This document shows positions 7,082-14,470 of a stretch of DNA of 23,837 bases, in pieces. Position 1 is the stretch's first letter; each line of letters opens with the position of its first letter. This DNA is from Nitratifractor sp. GTDB taxonomy: Bacteria > Campylobacterota > Campylobacteria > Campylobacterales > Sulfurovaceae. The notes below the pieces were generated by a model. It searched no databases and was not told the DNA's origin. It saw only the letters and a list, made by a program, of their open reading frames with translations. The stretch is from NCBI GenBank assembly GCA_015490055.1, contig WFYP01000082.1, forward strand, positions 1 through 23,837, in the 5' to 3' direction. Made by a program: the position numbers and the translations under genes.

Positions 7082-7795
7082 TTATCTGTTTTGAATTCTT
7101 CTTAATACCTCTTCGTAAGCCTCTTTTAAGCCACCTAAACCTTGACGGAATCTATCTTTATCCATCTTTTCGTTTGTATCTGCATCCCAAAGTCTAAAGT
7201 TATCTGGACTTAACTCATCGATTAAAATGATATTTCCATTACTATCTACTCCAAACTCTAGTTTGAAATCTACAACTTTTAAGTTAAGTTCACTATAAAA
7301 TTCACTTAAGAATTTGTTTATTTTTCTAGCCATATATCTAATGTAGTCTAAATCTTCTTGGCTCTTAACAAGCTCTAAAATAAGAGCATGTTGGTCATTT
7401 AGTTTTGGGTCGCCAAGTTCGTCGTTTTTGTAATCGAACTCTACTAGAGTAAATGGCAGTACTTTACCATCTTCTATACCTAAGTTTCTGCTTAGGCTAC
7501 CTGTTGCTATATTTCTTACAATTACCTCTATCTTAATAACATCTGCTCTCTTATGTAGCATATTGTTATCATCAAGCATTTTAACATAGTGAGTTGGCAC
7601 ACCCTTACTCTCTAAATACTCAAAAAGTGCAGCCGAGATTTTATTGTTAAGTGCACCTTTCCCCTCTTCGCTAGACTTCTTCTCACCATTAAATGCTGTT
7701 AAAGAATCTTTAAACTCAGAAATTAGTAAATCTTTATCTTCTGTTGTCCAAATCTTTTTTGCTTTTCCTTCATATAAAAGCTCTGTTTTCTTCAC
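7082..7795 (-). CDS. purC: SAICAR synthetase
   Basis: Phosphoribosylaminoimidazole-succinocarboxamide synthase; joins CAIR and aspartate with ATP to give SAICAR in de novo purine synthesis. The N-terminal LLYEGKAKKIW segment, the substrate region VIVRNIATGSL near 89 and the C-terminal IDELSPDNFRLWD segment are diagnostic. The 237-residue length is that of the single-domain bacterial enzyme. The start codon is GTG, preceded by AGAAGGGAG; the protein start aligns with the usual family N-terminus. The gap to ctpA is 63 bases and includes a possible terminator and a fragment of an intergenic repeat. Confidence 0.95.
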   Translation of the reverse strand: MKKTELLYEGKAKKIWTTEDKDLLISEFKDSLTAFNGEKKSSEEGKGALNNKISAALFEYLESKGVPTHYVKMLDDNNMLHKRADVIKIEVIVRNIATGSLSRNLGIEDGKVLPFTLVEFDYKNDELGDPKLNDQHALILELVKSQEDLDYIRYMARKINKFLSEFYSELNLKVVDFKLEFGVDSNGNIILIDELSPDNFRLWDADTNEKMDKDRFRQGLGGLKEAYEEVLRRIQNR

Positions 7796-7817
7796 TTAAA
7801 AATCTCCCTTCTATTTT

Positions 7818-7835
7818 AAAAAACGGCGGAGCCGC
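7818..7835 (-). terminator. Possible intrinsic terminator between ctpA and purC
   Basis: Read on the - strand, CGGC-TCC-GCCG (7834-7824) is followed immediately by six T residues (7823-7818). The stem is only 4 base pairs (5 with a G-U pair) but all G-C. It could terminate part of the transcripts leaving ctpA before purC. A short stem and tight loop keep confidence low. Confidence 0.4.
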
Positions 7836-7860
7836 ACCGCAGGCTTTAAGCTTTTGGCTT
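7824..7860. repeat. Fragment of heptad palindromic intergenic element
   Basis: The 18-base string GCTTTAAGCTTTTGGCTT (7843-7860) occurs identically at 13555-13572, within the right arm of the fuller element there. It is preceded in both places by a GGCGGAGC-like block. This looks like the right half of that element; it runs into the ctpA stop codon (7859-7861). Confidence 0.65.
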
Positions 7861-9205
7861 ACTTATTACCTTTTTGTAAAATTAAAACTTTTAAAATATC
7901 GTATGCCTCTTTTAACTGAGCATCTTTAAACAAATCTTTAGTAGTTATAATCTTTTTCTTTTCTACTTTAGTATTATTGTTTTCGCTACTTGTAGCATTA
8001 TTATCTTTAGCATCTATCTTTTCTAATTCAGTTTTTAAGTGTTGCTTTAACTCATTCTCTTTAATCATAAATGCATTATCATCTTTATCAGGTACTTTTC
8101 CTGGATATACTAAAACATCTGGAGTAACACCTTTATTTTGAATTGTTCTTCCACTAGGTAAGTAGTATCTTGCAACTGTTAGTTTAATACCTTCGCCACC
8201 ACCAAGAGGTGCAACGATTTGTACACTACCTTTACCAAATGTCTTTTCACCAATAATTGCAGCTCTATGGTGGTCTTGGAATCCACCACTTACAATTTCA
8301 CTAGCACTTGCACTTCCGCCATTTACTAAAATAGTAACAGGAATATCTTTATAAGGAGTATCAGCATGAGCTTTATAAACGATATTCTCTTGCTTCACTC
8401 TACCTTTTTGACTAACTAATACACCTTTATCTATAAACATATCTAAAAGTCCAGTTGCTTGGCTTAATAGCCCGCCTGGGTTATTACGAAGGTCAAATAT
8501 AATACCCTTAGCATCTTTATTTGCTTCTAACACCTTTTTAACACCATCAACTACTTTAGAGTCGAAAGATGCAATTTTGATGTATAAGACTTTCTCTTTT
8601 TTAGCTTTATCTAAATATATAGTTTTACTCTTAACAGATTGTATTTTAATAATATCTCTAACAATATGCACAATTACAGGTTTGCTTTCACCTTTTCTTA
8701 CAAGTGTAAGAGTTATTTTAGTTTTTGGTTTACCCCGCATAAGCTTTACAGCTTCATCGATACTCATACCAAGTGTGGATTTATTATCTATTTTTAAAAT
8801 AATATCTCCAGCTTTAACGCCAGCTTTTGCAGCAGGTGTGCCATCTATTGGTGCGATAATAGTAAGAGCACCTTTTTTCATACCAACAACAATACCTAAA
8901 CCGCCAAACTCACCTTTTGTTTGAATATTTAAATCTTTAAAAGATTTTGCATCCATATATGCAGAGTGTGCATCTAAGTTAGCTAAAAGCCCCTTTAATG
9001 CTTTATTAATTATTGTAGTAGTATTGATATCATCTACATATTGACTCTCTATTAAATTTACAACTCTTGTAAATTTTAAATAAGCTTCTAATTTACTATC
9101 AGTATTTGGGTTTTTAGCACTTAATAGTGATGTACCCGAGATAAACATAGCAGTTGTAGCAGCTACAAACGAAGATAAAATAATTTTTTTGTTGTGTTTA
9201 TACAT
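7859..9205 (-). CDS. ctpA: Carboxyl-terminal processing protease (S41 family)
   Basis: Periplasmic serine protease of the CtpA/Prc family, which trims or degrades exported proteins at their C-termini. An N-terminal signal or anchor segment (about 8-30) is followed by a PDZ domain (about 97-175, GGLGIVVG...GVKAGDIILKI) and the S41 catalytic core. By alignment from memory with plant D1-processing protease, the Ser/Lys dyad is S300 (in GGSASASEI) and K325 (in FGKGSVQ), 25 residues apart as expected. The C-terminal 70 residues are charged and low in complexity. AAGGA precedes the ATG. It heads the leftward run towards purC and is divergent from clpB. Confidence 0.93.
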   Translation of the reverse strand: MYKHNKKIILSSFVAATTAMFISGTSLLSAKNPNTDSKLEAYLKFTRVVNLIESQYVDDINTTTIINKALKGLLANLDAHSAYMDAKSFKDLNIQTKGEFGGLGIVVGMKKGALTIIAPIDGTPAAKAGVKAGDIILKIDNKSTLGMSIDEAVKLMRGKPKTKITLTLVRKGESKPVIVHIVRDIIKIQSVKSKTIYLDKAKKEKVLYIKIASFDSKVVDGVKKVLEANKDAKGIIFDLRNNPGGLLSQATGLLDMFIDKGVLVSQKGRVKQENIVYKAHADTPYKDIPVTILVNGGSASASEIVSGGFQDHHRAAIIGEKTFGKGSVQIVAPLGGGEGIKLTVARYYLPSGRTIQNKGVTPDVLVYPGKVPDKDDNAFMIKENELKQHLKTELEKIDAKDNNATSSENNNTKVEKKKIITTKDLFKDAQLKEAYDILKVLILQKGNK

Positions 9206-9451
9206 TTATTTTTTTCCTTAAATGATGGTAATTAACTTCGGTTATTAACTGAAGTCTAGTTCAAGCCAATTTATCAGGTTTTCTTTCCTGTAAATTTTAG
9301 TGCCTATTCTATATAAATATCACTTAAATTAGGATTATGTGGAAATATTAATTGTTTTATACGCAATTATTTTTACTTTTGCAACTTAGATTGCAACTAA
9401 TATCCTGCAATTATGGTAAAGTTATACAAACGAAAACAGAAGGAGCTTGAA
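9206..9451. promoter_or_regulatory. Divergent ctpA/clpB control region
   Basis: The 246-base non-coding gap holds several elements. A hairpin lies at 9235-9255 (9-base arms with one G-U pair) and would be in the ctpA leader. TTGCAACT occurs twice at 12-base spacing (9379-9386, 9391-9398). A perfect dyad ATTGCA-N10-TGCAAT spans 9390-9411, just before clpB. TAGAAT on the - strand (9306-9311) is a weak -10 candidate for ctpA. No CIRCE element and no HspR (HAIR) box was found by eye. The TTGCA dyad is the best candidate operator or promoter part for clpB, but this is inference. Confidence 0.35.
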
Positions 9452-12028
9452 ATGAGCAATATATTAGAGAAATTAACACATCAAATGACACAAACTATAG
9501 AATCTGGTCTATCTTTGGCACTACATAATAAAAATCCAGAGGTAGAGCCTATTCATTTAATTTGGGCACAACTTACAAATAGTGGCTCTATTTTAAACCA
9601 AGTATTGAATAAAATGGGGGTAGATAAAGCAGCGATTGAGCTAGATGTTGCATCTATTGCTAAAAAATTGCCAACATCTTCAAATGTAACAAAAGAGAGT
9701 ATAAAACTATCTGCAAATGTAGTAAGAAGTTTGCAAAATGCCGAAGGGCAAATGGCAGTAAATGGCGATAGTTATCTATCTGTAGATACTTGGCTAGTTG
9801 CAAACATTAACGAGAGTTACATTAAAGATACTCTTGGTAAATATGTTGATTTAATGGAGTTTAAGAAAAACTTAGAAGCTTTAAGAGGTGGCAAAAGTAT
9901 TCAAAGTCAAACAGACGATGAAAAATTAGAAGCGTTAGAGAAATATGGAATTGATTTAACAAAAAAAGCTATCGATGGAGAGTTAGACCCAGTTGTTGGT
10001 AGAGACGAAGAGATTCAAAGAACAATGCAAATTCTTATTCGTAAAACCAAAAACAACCCAATTTTGCTAGGAGAACCAGGAGTTGGTAAAACAGCTATTG
10101 TAGAGGGATTAGCACAAAGAATTGTAAATAAAGAGGTTCCACTATCTCTACAAAACCGTCGTGTAATCGAGCTTGATATGGCTGCACTAATTGCAGGTGC
10201 AAAGTATCGTGGTGAGTTCGAAGATAGATTAAAAGCTGTTATCGAAGAGGTTAAAAAAGATGGAAACATCATTCTATTTATCGACGAAATTCATACAATC
10301 GTAGGAGCTGGTGCTAGCGAGGGTAGTATGGATGCAGCGAATATGCTAAAGCCTATGCTTGCTCGTGGAGAGTTGCATACAATTGGTGCAACAACACTAA
10401 AAGAGTATAGAAAATATATCGAAAAAGATGCAGCACTACAAAGAAGATTCCAAGCTGTAAAAGTAGATGAGCCATCTATTGATGAAGCGTTGCAAATTAT
10501 GCGTGGAATTAAAGAGAGATTAGAAGCACACCACAATGTGCAAATTTTAGATAGTGCATTAATTGCAGCTGTTAAGTTATCTAACCGCTATATTACTGAT
10601 AGATTCCTACCAGATAAAGCGATAGACTTAATAGACGAAGCAGCAGCAGAGCTTAAAATGCAAATAGAGAGCGAGCCTTTTGAATTAGCAAAAGTAAAAA
10701 GAGAGATTCAAAAGCTTTTAGTAGAGAAAGAGGCTCTAAAAATGGAGCTAACTCCTAAAAACGAAGAGAAAATTAAAGAGATAGAGAAAGAGTTAGCAAA
10801 CTTAGAAGAGAAGCAAAGAGAGTTAGAAGCTCAGTTTAATAATGAAAAAGAGATTTTTAACAAAATTGCACAAGTAAAAGTAAATATCGAAGAGAAAAAA
10901 CGCGAAGCAGAGCTTGCTAAAAGAGAGGGTAACTTTAATAAAGCGGCAGAAATTGAGTATGGCGAGATACCAGCACTGCAAAAAGAGTTAGATGAGTTAA
11001 ATGCAACTTGGGAGCGTATGCAAAAAGAGGGTACACTACTTAAAAATGCTGTTGATGAAGAGATGATAGCAAGCATTGTAAGTCGTTGGACAGGCATACC
11101 AGTAACAAAAATGCTACAAAGCGAAAGAGAAAAAGTGTTACATATCGAAGAGCACTTAAAGCAAGAAGTAGTAGGACAAGATGAAGCATTAAGTGCAGTA
11201 GCTCGTGCAATCAAAAGAAACAAAGCAGGGCTTTCAGATACCAACAGACCAATAGGTAGTTTCCTATTCTTAGGACCAACAGGTGTAGGTAAAACACAAA
11301 CAGCTAAAGCGTTAGCGAAGTTCCTATTCGATAGCGAAAAGTCACTAATTCGTTTCGATATGACAGAGTATATGGAGAAACACTCAGTTAGCCGTTTAGT
11401 TGGTGCAGCACCAGGCTATGTAGGTTACGAAGAGGGCGGACAACTAACCGAAGCAGTTAGAAGAAAGCCATATAGCGTAATCTTATTTGACGAGGTAGAA
11501 AAAGCACACCCAGATGTATTTAACATCTTGCTACAAGTGCTAGACGATGGTCGTTTAACAGATAATAAAGGTGTTACAGTAGATTTTAAAAACACAATTA
11601 TTATCTTAACAAGCAACATCGCAAGCGATAAAATTATGGAGTTAAAAGACCCAGAAGATAGAGAAGTAGCAGTAAGAGCAGAGCTTAAAAACTACTTCAA
11701 ACCAGAGTTTATTAACAGATTAGATGATTTAATTATCTTTAATCCATTAGGCAAAGAAGAGATTAAAAACATCGTAGATATTATGTTAAAAGGTATAAAA
11801 GCTAAATTAGTAGAAAATGAGATAGAAATAACTCTAACAGATGCAGCAAAAGAGTTAATAGCCGATGCAGGCTTCGACCCAGTATATGGAGCTAGACCAC
11901 TAAAAAGAGCTCTACAAGAGTTAATAGAAGATAAACTTGCAGAGATGATACTAGAAGGCAAAGTAAAAGAGGGCGACAAAGTAAAATTCGATGCTGAAGG
12001 TGGCGAAATAGTTGCTGTTGTTGAGTAA
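9452..12028 (+). CDS. clpB: ATP-dependent protein disaggregase ClpB
   Basis: Hexameric Hsp100 chaperone that extracts polypeptides from aggregates together with DnaK. In order: Clp N-domain (about 1-150); first AAA+ module with Walker A GEPGVGKT (207-214); a long coiled-coil middle domain (about 405-525) that marks ClpB rather than ClpA or ClpC; second AAA+ module with Walker A GPTGVGKT (608-615); and the C-terminal D2-small domain. The start is placed at 9452, not the in-frame ATG at 9413, because AGAAGGAG ends 6 bases before it and the protein then begins like other ClpB (MSNILEKLTHQ). This gives 858 residues, close to E. coli's 857. It appears monocistronic and is divergent from ctpA. Confidence 0.96.
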   Translation: MSNILEKLTHQMTQTIESGLSLALHNKNPEVEPIHLIWAQLTNSGSILNQVLNKMGVDKAAIELDVASIAKKLPTSSNVTKESIKLSANVVRSLQNAEGQMAVNGDSYLSVDTWLVANINESYIKDTLGKYVDLMEFKKNLEALRGGKSIQSQTDDEKLEALEKYGIDLTKKAIDGELDPVVGRDEEIQRTMQILIRKTKNNPILLGEPGVGKTAIVEGLAQRIVNKEVPLSLQNRRVIELDMAALIAGAKYRGEFEDRLKAVIEEVKKDGNIILFIDEIHTIVGAGASEGSMDAANMLKPMLARGELHTIGATTLKEYRKYIEKDAALQRRFQAVKVDEPSIDEALQIMRGIKERLEAHHNVQILDSALIAAVKLSNRYITDRFLPDKAIDLIDEAAAELKMQIESEPFELAKVKREIQKLLVEKEALKMELTPKNEEKIKEIEKELANLEEKQRELEAQFNNEKEIFNKIAQVKVNIEEKKREAELAKREGNFNKAAEIEYGEIPALQKELDELNATWERMQKEGTLLKNAVDEEMIASIVSRWTGIPVTKMLQSEREKVLHIEEHLKQEVVGQDEALSAVARAIKRNKAGLSDTNRPIGSFLFLGPTGVGKTQTAKALAKFLFDSEKSLIRFDMTEYMEKHSVSRLVGAAPGYVGYEEGGQLTEAVRRKPYSVILFDEVEKAHPDVFNILLQVLDDGRLTDNKGVTVDFKNTIIILTSNIASDKIMELKDPEDREVAVRAELKNYFKPEFINRLDDLIIFNPLGKEEIKNIVDIMLKGIKAKLVENEIEITLTDAAKELIADAGFDPVYGARPLKRALQELIEDKLAEMILEGKVKEGDKVKFDAEGGEIVAVVE

Positions 12029-12055
12029 TGTTTTATTCTTTACATTCATTATTCT

Positions 12056-12124
12056 AAAGTGATGAAAAGTTAGATATGTGCTCCAAAGTGCAACTTTGGA
12101 GCAAGTGAAAAGTGATGAAAAGTT
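12056..12124. repeat. 16-base direct repeat flanking a hairpin
   Basis: AAAGTGATGAAAAGTT occurs exactly at 12056-12071 and 12109-12124, 53 bases apart. Between the copies lies a perfect hairpin, GCTCCAAAG (12080-12088) with CTTTGGAGC (12094-12102) and a TGCAA loop. Confidence 0.8.
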
Positions 12125-12130
12125 CTCTCG

Positions 12131-12375
12131 TTACGCAGTTGCACTGCGTAATGCATACGCTTGTATAGCAGAGTTTTTGTTGCTAATTCTGAATTGGTAT
12201 AGGCTTTTCTCTTCATTCTTTTTAGAAAAAAACGAAGCAAAATTAGCAAATACGATTTGCATAGTAAAAATTTCTTTAGAAAAAAATCGCACAAGAGATG
12301 AGATTTTCGGGATATTTGCTTAGCCTCAGCTAAAAATGCAAAACTCAGCCTATCGGCTTCAGACAGTTGCATTTT
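12131..12375. repeat. Cluster of short perfect inverted repeats
   Basis: Successive stem-loops are: TTACGCAG/CTGCGTAA (12131-12151, loop TTGCA); GCAAAT/ATTTGC (12246-12260); TTAGC/GCTAA (12320-12333); and AAAATGCAA/TTGCATTTT (12333-12341 with 12367-12375), enclosing AGCC-TATC-GGCT. Between them TTTAGAAAAAAA recurs near 12223 and 12274. The density of palindromes and absence of coding features suggest a dispersed repetitive element or its remnant. Confidence 0.55.
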
Positions 12376-12429
12376 CTTTACGCTACACCTAAACAAATCT
12401 CAATTTCTTAAAATCTCAAATTCTGCAGG

Positions 12430-12451
12430 AATAGCCAATAAATTGGCTATT
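12430..12451. terminator. 10-bp inverted repeat, possible terminator
   Basis: AATAGCCAAT (12430-12439) and ATTGGCTATT (12442-12451) pair perfectly; the following + strand is ATTCTATTTT. The stem is AT-rich and the listed loop has only two bases, so the terminal A-T pairs would open. It lies 400 bases after clpB, so a role for that gene is unclear. Confidence 0.35.
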
Positions 12452-12584
12452 ATTCTATTTTGGAGTGTATAAGGTGTATAATTTAATTTATAAATCTTAT
12501 ATAATTGTGTTGTAGTACAAAGAAAGTATATATTATTCATAGAACTCAATTAACCTATCCACTAACTTTTTAATCTTTTTTGAG

Positions 12585-12590
12585 TATAAT
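12585..12590 (+). promoter_or_regulatory. -10 element of kdsA promoter
   Basis: TATAAT preceded by TTTTTTGAG and, further upstream, T-rich runs, the style of housekeeping promoters in this phylum. It would start transcription near 12597, giving a leader of about 20 bases with AAGGGG as ribosome site. Confidence 0.6.
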
Positions 12591-12617
12591 TAGCCTAATA
12601 TGTAAAAGGGGTATAAT

Positions 12618-13418
12618 TTGATACTTATTGCTGGACCTTGTGTGGTTGAGAGTCGGGATAATGTTTTTAAGATTGCTAAAGAGTTGGCGGAGTTTAATGA
12701 AGATTGTACTATAGATTTTTATTTTAAAGCTAGCTTTGATAAAGCAAATAGAACATCTATAGATAGTTTTAGAGGTCCTGGTATCGAAGAGGGCTTAAAG
12801 ATTTTGCAAGAGGTTAAAGATGAGTTTGGCTATAAAATTTTAACCGATATTCACTTGCCTTCTCAAGCTAGTGTTGCTAGCGAAGTTGCAGATGTTTTGC
12901 AAATTCCTGCTTTTTTGTCGCGTCAGACAGACCTTTTGGTGGCGGCTGCTAAAACTGCTAGTGTTGTTAATATTAAAAAGGGGCAATTTTTAGCACCTGC
13001 TGCTATGGAGCATTCGGTTAAAAAGGTGCTTAAGACTAGAGGCTATGATGGCGAAGTTAGCTACGAAGTGGCTAAAAAGTACAAAGTATGGCTAACAGAG
13101 CGTGGCTCTAGTTTTGGGTATGGTAATTTGGTTGTAGATATGCGTGGTTTAAAAATTATGCGAGAGGCAGCACCAGTAATTTTTGATGCAACACACTCTG
13201 TGCAGATGCCTGCAAGTGGTGGGGCAAGTAGTGGCGGAGATAGCTCTTTTGTGCCATACTTAGCAAAAGCAGCAGCTGCGGTTGGTGTAGATGGTTTCTT
13301 TTTCGAGACACACTTTGACCCAAGCATCGCCCTAAGCGATGGACCAAATATGATACAGCTAGATGAGTTAAAAGATTTAGTTAAAAAGATTAAGGCTATT
13401 GAGCTTGCGGCTCAGTAG
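12618..13418 (+). CDS. kdsA: 3-deoxy-8-phosphooctulonate synthase, metal-dependent class
   Basis: Condenses phosphoenolpyruvate with arabinose 5-phosphate to Kdo 8-phosphate for the lipopolysaccharide core. The N-terminus IAGPCVVESRD, KASFDKANR, GPGIEEGLKIL and the LTDIHLPSQ strand are typical. C8 in AGPC corresponds to the metal-binding cysteine of the Aquifex-type enzyme, where E. coli has asparagine. The other ligands are represented by His in FDATHSV, Glu in FFFETHFDP and Asp in LSDGP, so this is the metal-dependent class. The start is TTG at 12618, supported by AAGGGG 7 bases upstream and by the family N-terminus lying immediately after it. A terminator-like hairpin follows the stop. Confidence 0.95.
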   Translation: MILIAGPCVVESRDNVFKIAKELAEFNEDCTIDFYFKASFDKANRTSIDSFRGPGIEEGLKILQEVKDEFGYKILTDIHLPSQASVASEVADVLQIPAFLSRQTDLLVAAAKTASVVNIKKGQFLAPAAMEHSVKKVLKTRGYDGEVSYEVAKKYKVWLTERGSSFGYGNLVVDMRGLKIMREAAPVIFDATHSVQMPASGGASSGGDSSFVPYLAKAAAAVGVDGFFFETHFDPSIALSDGPNMIQLDELKDLVKKIKAIELAAQ

Positions 13419-13452
13419 TGATTAGGGGTTAGTTGTTAGTGATTAGTGGTGC
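13418..13452 (+). repeat. Degenerate 7-base tandem array after kdsA
   Basis: From the last base of the kdsA stop codon the sequence divides into 7-base units of the type GTGATTA / GTTGTTA / GGGGTTA. The unit GTGATTA recurs exactly 21 bases apart (13418, 13439). It runs directly into the terminator hairpin. Confidence 0.6.
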
Positions 13453-13468
13453 GACTTTGTCGCATTTT
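13450..13468 (+). terminator. Intrinsic terminator after kdsA
   Basis: TGCGAC (13450-13455) pairs perfectly with GTCGCA (13459-13464) around a TTT loop and is followed by TTTT. The position, 32 bases after the kdsA stop, fits. Confidence 0.6.
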
Positions 13469-13470
13469 AA

Positions 13471-13586
13471 AAAGCTGAAAGCTGAAAGCCTAAAGCTTAA
13501 GGCTAAGAAGGTAGCTTCGCTTCTTTTTGAATAAAAGGCGGAGCTACAAATTTAGCTTTAAGCTTTTGGCTTTACGCTTTTAGCTT
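13471..13586. repeat. Heptad-built palindromic intergenic element, full copy
   Basis: The left arm (13471-13507) consists of 7-base units close to AAAGCTN; the right arm (about 13553-13586) consists of units close to TTTNNGC, the reverse complement. The arms pair over about 35 positions, with G-U pairs in RNA. Inside, GTAGCTTCGCTT (13511-13522) pairs with AGGCGGAGCTAC (13536-13547) with two G-U pairs and a 13-base loop. As RNA this would be a single long two-part hairpin. It lies between the kdsA terminator and the ribH ribosome site. Confidence 0.8.
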
Positions 13587-13604
13587 ACACAAGAAAGGAA
13601 ATAT

Positions 13605-14072
13605 ATGAATATAGTAGAAGGTAACATTCAAGTTGATAAGAGTAAAAAGGTTGCAATTATAAGTGCTAGGTTTAACCACTTTATTACAGATAGATTAGTA
13701 GAGGGTGCAAAAGATTTTTATGCAAGACATGGTGGTGATGAGAAAGATTTAGATTTAATCTTAGTACCTGGGGCGTTTGAGATTCCGTTTGCTTTAGATA
13801 AAGCACTTGCAAGTGATAAGTACGATGCGGTATGTTGTTTGGGTGCTGTAATTAGAGGGGCTACGCCACATTTTGATTATGTATCGGCAGAGGCAACTAA
13901 AGGTGTTGCAAATATGGCACTAAAGCATGGCAAGCCTGTAAGTTTTGGCATATTAACAGTAGATAGCATAGAACAGGCAATCGAGCGAGCTGGTACAAAA
14001 GCTGGAAACAAAGGTGCAGAGGCAATGGGTAGCCTAATCGAGATGATAAACCTATATGGAGAGCTTAATTAA
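13605..14072 (+). CDS. ribH: 6,7-dimethyl-8-ribityllumazine synthase
   Basis: Lumazine synthase condenses 5-amino-6-ribitylamino-uracil with 3,4-dihydroxybutanone 4-phosphate to the precursor of riboflavin. Substrate-binding segments are SARFNHFIT (20-28), VPGAFEIPFAL (54-64) and GAVIRGATPHFDYV (80-93) with H89 as the likely general base. The 155-residue length is standard for the icosahedral or pentameric family. AAAGGA ends 6 bases before the ATG, but no clear -10 is visible between the upstream palindromic element and the gene. The stop overlaps the nusB start (TAATG). Confidence 0.95.
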   Translation: MNIVEGNIQVDKSKKVAIISARFNHFITDRLVEGAKDFYARHGGDEKDLDLILVPGAFEIPFALDKALASDKYDAVCCLGAVIRGATPHFDYVSAEATKGVANMALKHGKPVSFGILTVDSIEQAIERAGTKAGNKGAEAMGSLIEMINLYGELN

Positions 14073-14467
14073 TGGCAACAAGACACCAAGCAAGAGCAGC
14101 TGTAGTTGGCTTGCTATATGCATACGATTTAGGAAACGAAGATATAAGTAAATTCTTCGAAGATATTTTAGAAGAGAAGAAAATTCGTAATAAGCAAAGA
14201 GAGTTTTCTGCAAATCTTTTTAAAGGCACAGTTGATAATTTAAATGTGGTAGATGAAGCTATAAAACAACATCTTAAAGATTGGGATTTTGACGAGTTAG
14301 GTAAGATAGAGAGAGCAATTTTAAGACTTGCTGCATATGAGATTGTGGTAGATAAAAATAATAAATCTATCGTAATTAACGAAGCTATAGAGCTTGCAAA
14401 AGAGTTAGCAGATGATAAATCGCACCAATTTATTAATGGTGTGTTAGATGCTATTGGTAAGGAGTAG
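14072..14467 (+). CDS. nusB: Transcription antitermination factor NusB
   Basis: All-helical RNA-binding protein that, with NusE (S10), forms the antitermination complex on rRNA transcripts. The N-terminus RHQARAAVVGLLYAYDL and the C-terminal segments IERAILRLAAYEI and VVDKNNKSIVINEAIELAKELADDKS-type region, ending FINGVLDAIGK, are characteristic. At 131 residues it is of normal length. Its ATG shares a base with the ribH stop; ribH-nusB is a common bacterial pairing. mqnC starts 3 bases after its stop. Confidence 0.94.
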   Translation: MATRHQARAAVVGLLYAYDLGNEDISKFFEDILEEKKIRNKQREFSANLFKGTVDNLNVVDEAIKQHLKDWDFDELGKIERAILRLAAYEIVVDKNNKSIVINEAIELAKELADDKSHQFINGVLDAIGKE

Positions 14468-14470
14468 TCT

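Larger units (their letters stand above)
12029..12617. other. 589-base gene-free stretch with hairpins and promoter
   Basis: No credible gene: the open frames here (81 residues rightward, 108 leftward) show no family features and are explained by repeats and palindromes. The left two thirds (12056-12451) hold direct repeats and at least six perfect hairpins, listed separately. The right third is very AT-rich and carries the kdsA promoter. No tRNA or recognised small RNA was seen. Confidence 0.6.

Noticed and set aside
6157..7795. Incomplete purine operon as a sign of gene loss
   Set aside because: purL is not in the window, but in this phylum it is usually located elsewhere; absence here says nothing about loss.
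9413..9451. Upstream ATG adding 13 residues to ClpB
   Set aside because: The added residues do not fit the family, whereas the ATG at 9452 has AGAAGGAG at proper spacing and gives the usual length.
10015..11979. Leftward open frames inside clpB
   Set aside because: They are antisense shadows of a strongly conserved ClpB coding sequence and show no independent features.
12070..12396. Leftward 108-residue and rightward 81-residue open frames between clpB and kdsA
   Set aside because: No domain features, no convincing ribosome sites, and the sequence is dominated by palindromes and direct repeats.
12029..12617. tRNA, 6S RNA or riboswitch in the long gap
   Set aside because: No cloverleaf, CCA-ended acceptor or recognisable riboswitch core could be found by eye; only short local stem-loops are supported.
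13418..13600. Insertion sequence or miniature transposon with target duplication
   Set aside because: No transposase and no clear target-site duplication is visible around the palindromic element; its internal heptad structure points to another origin, so it is listed as a repeat only.
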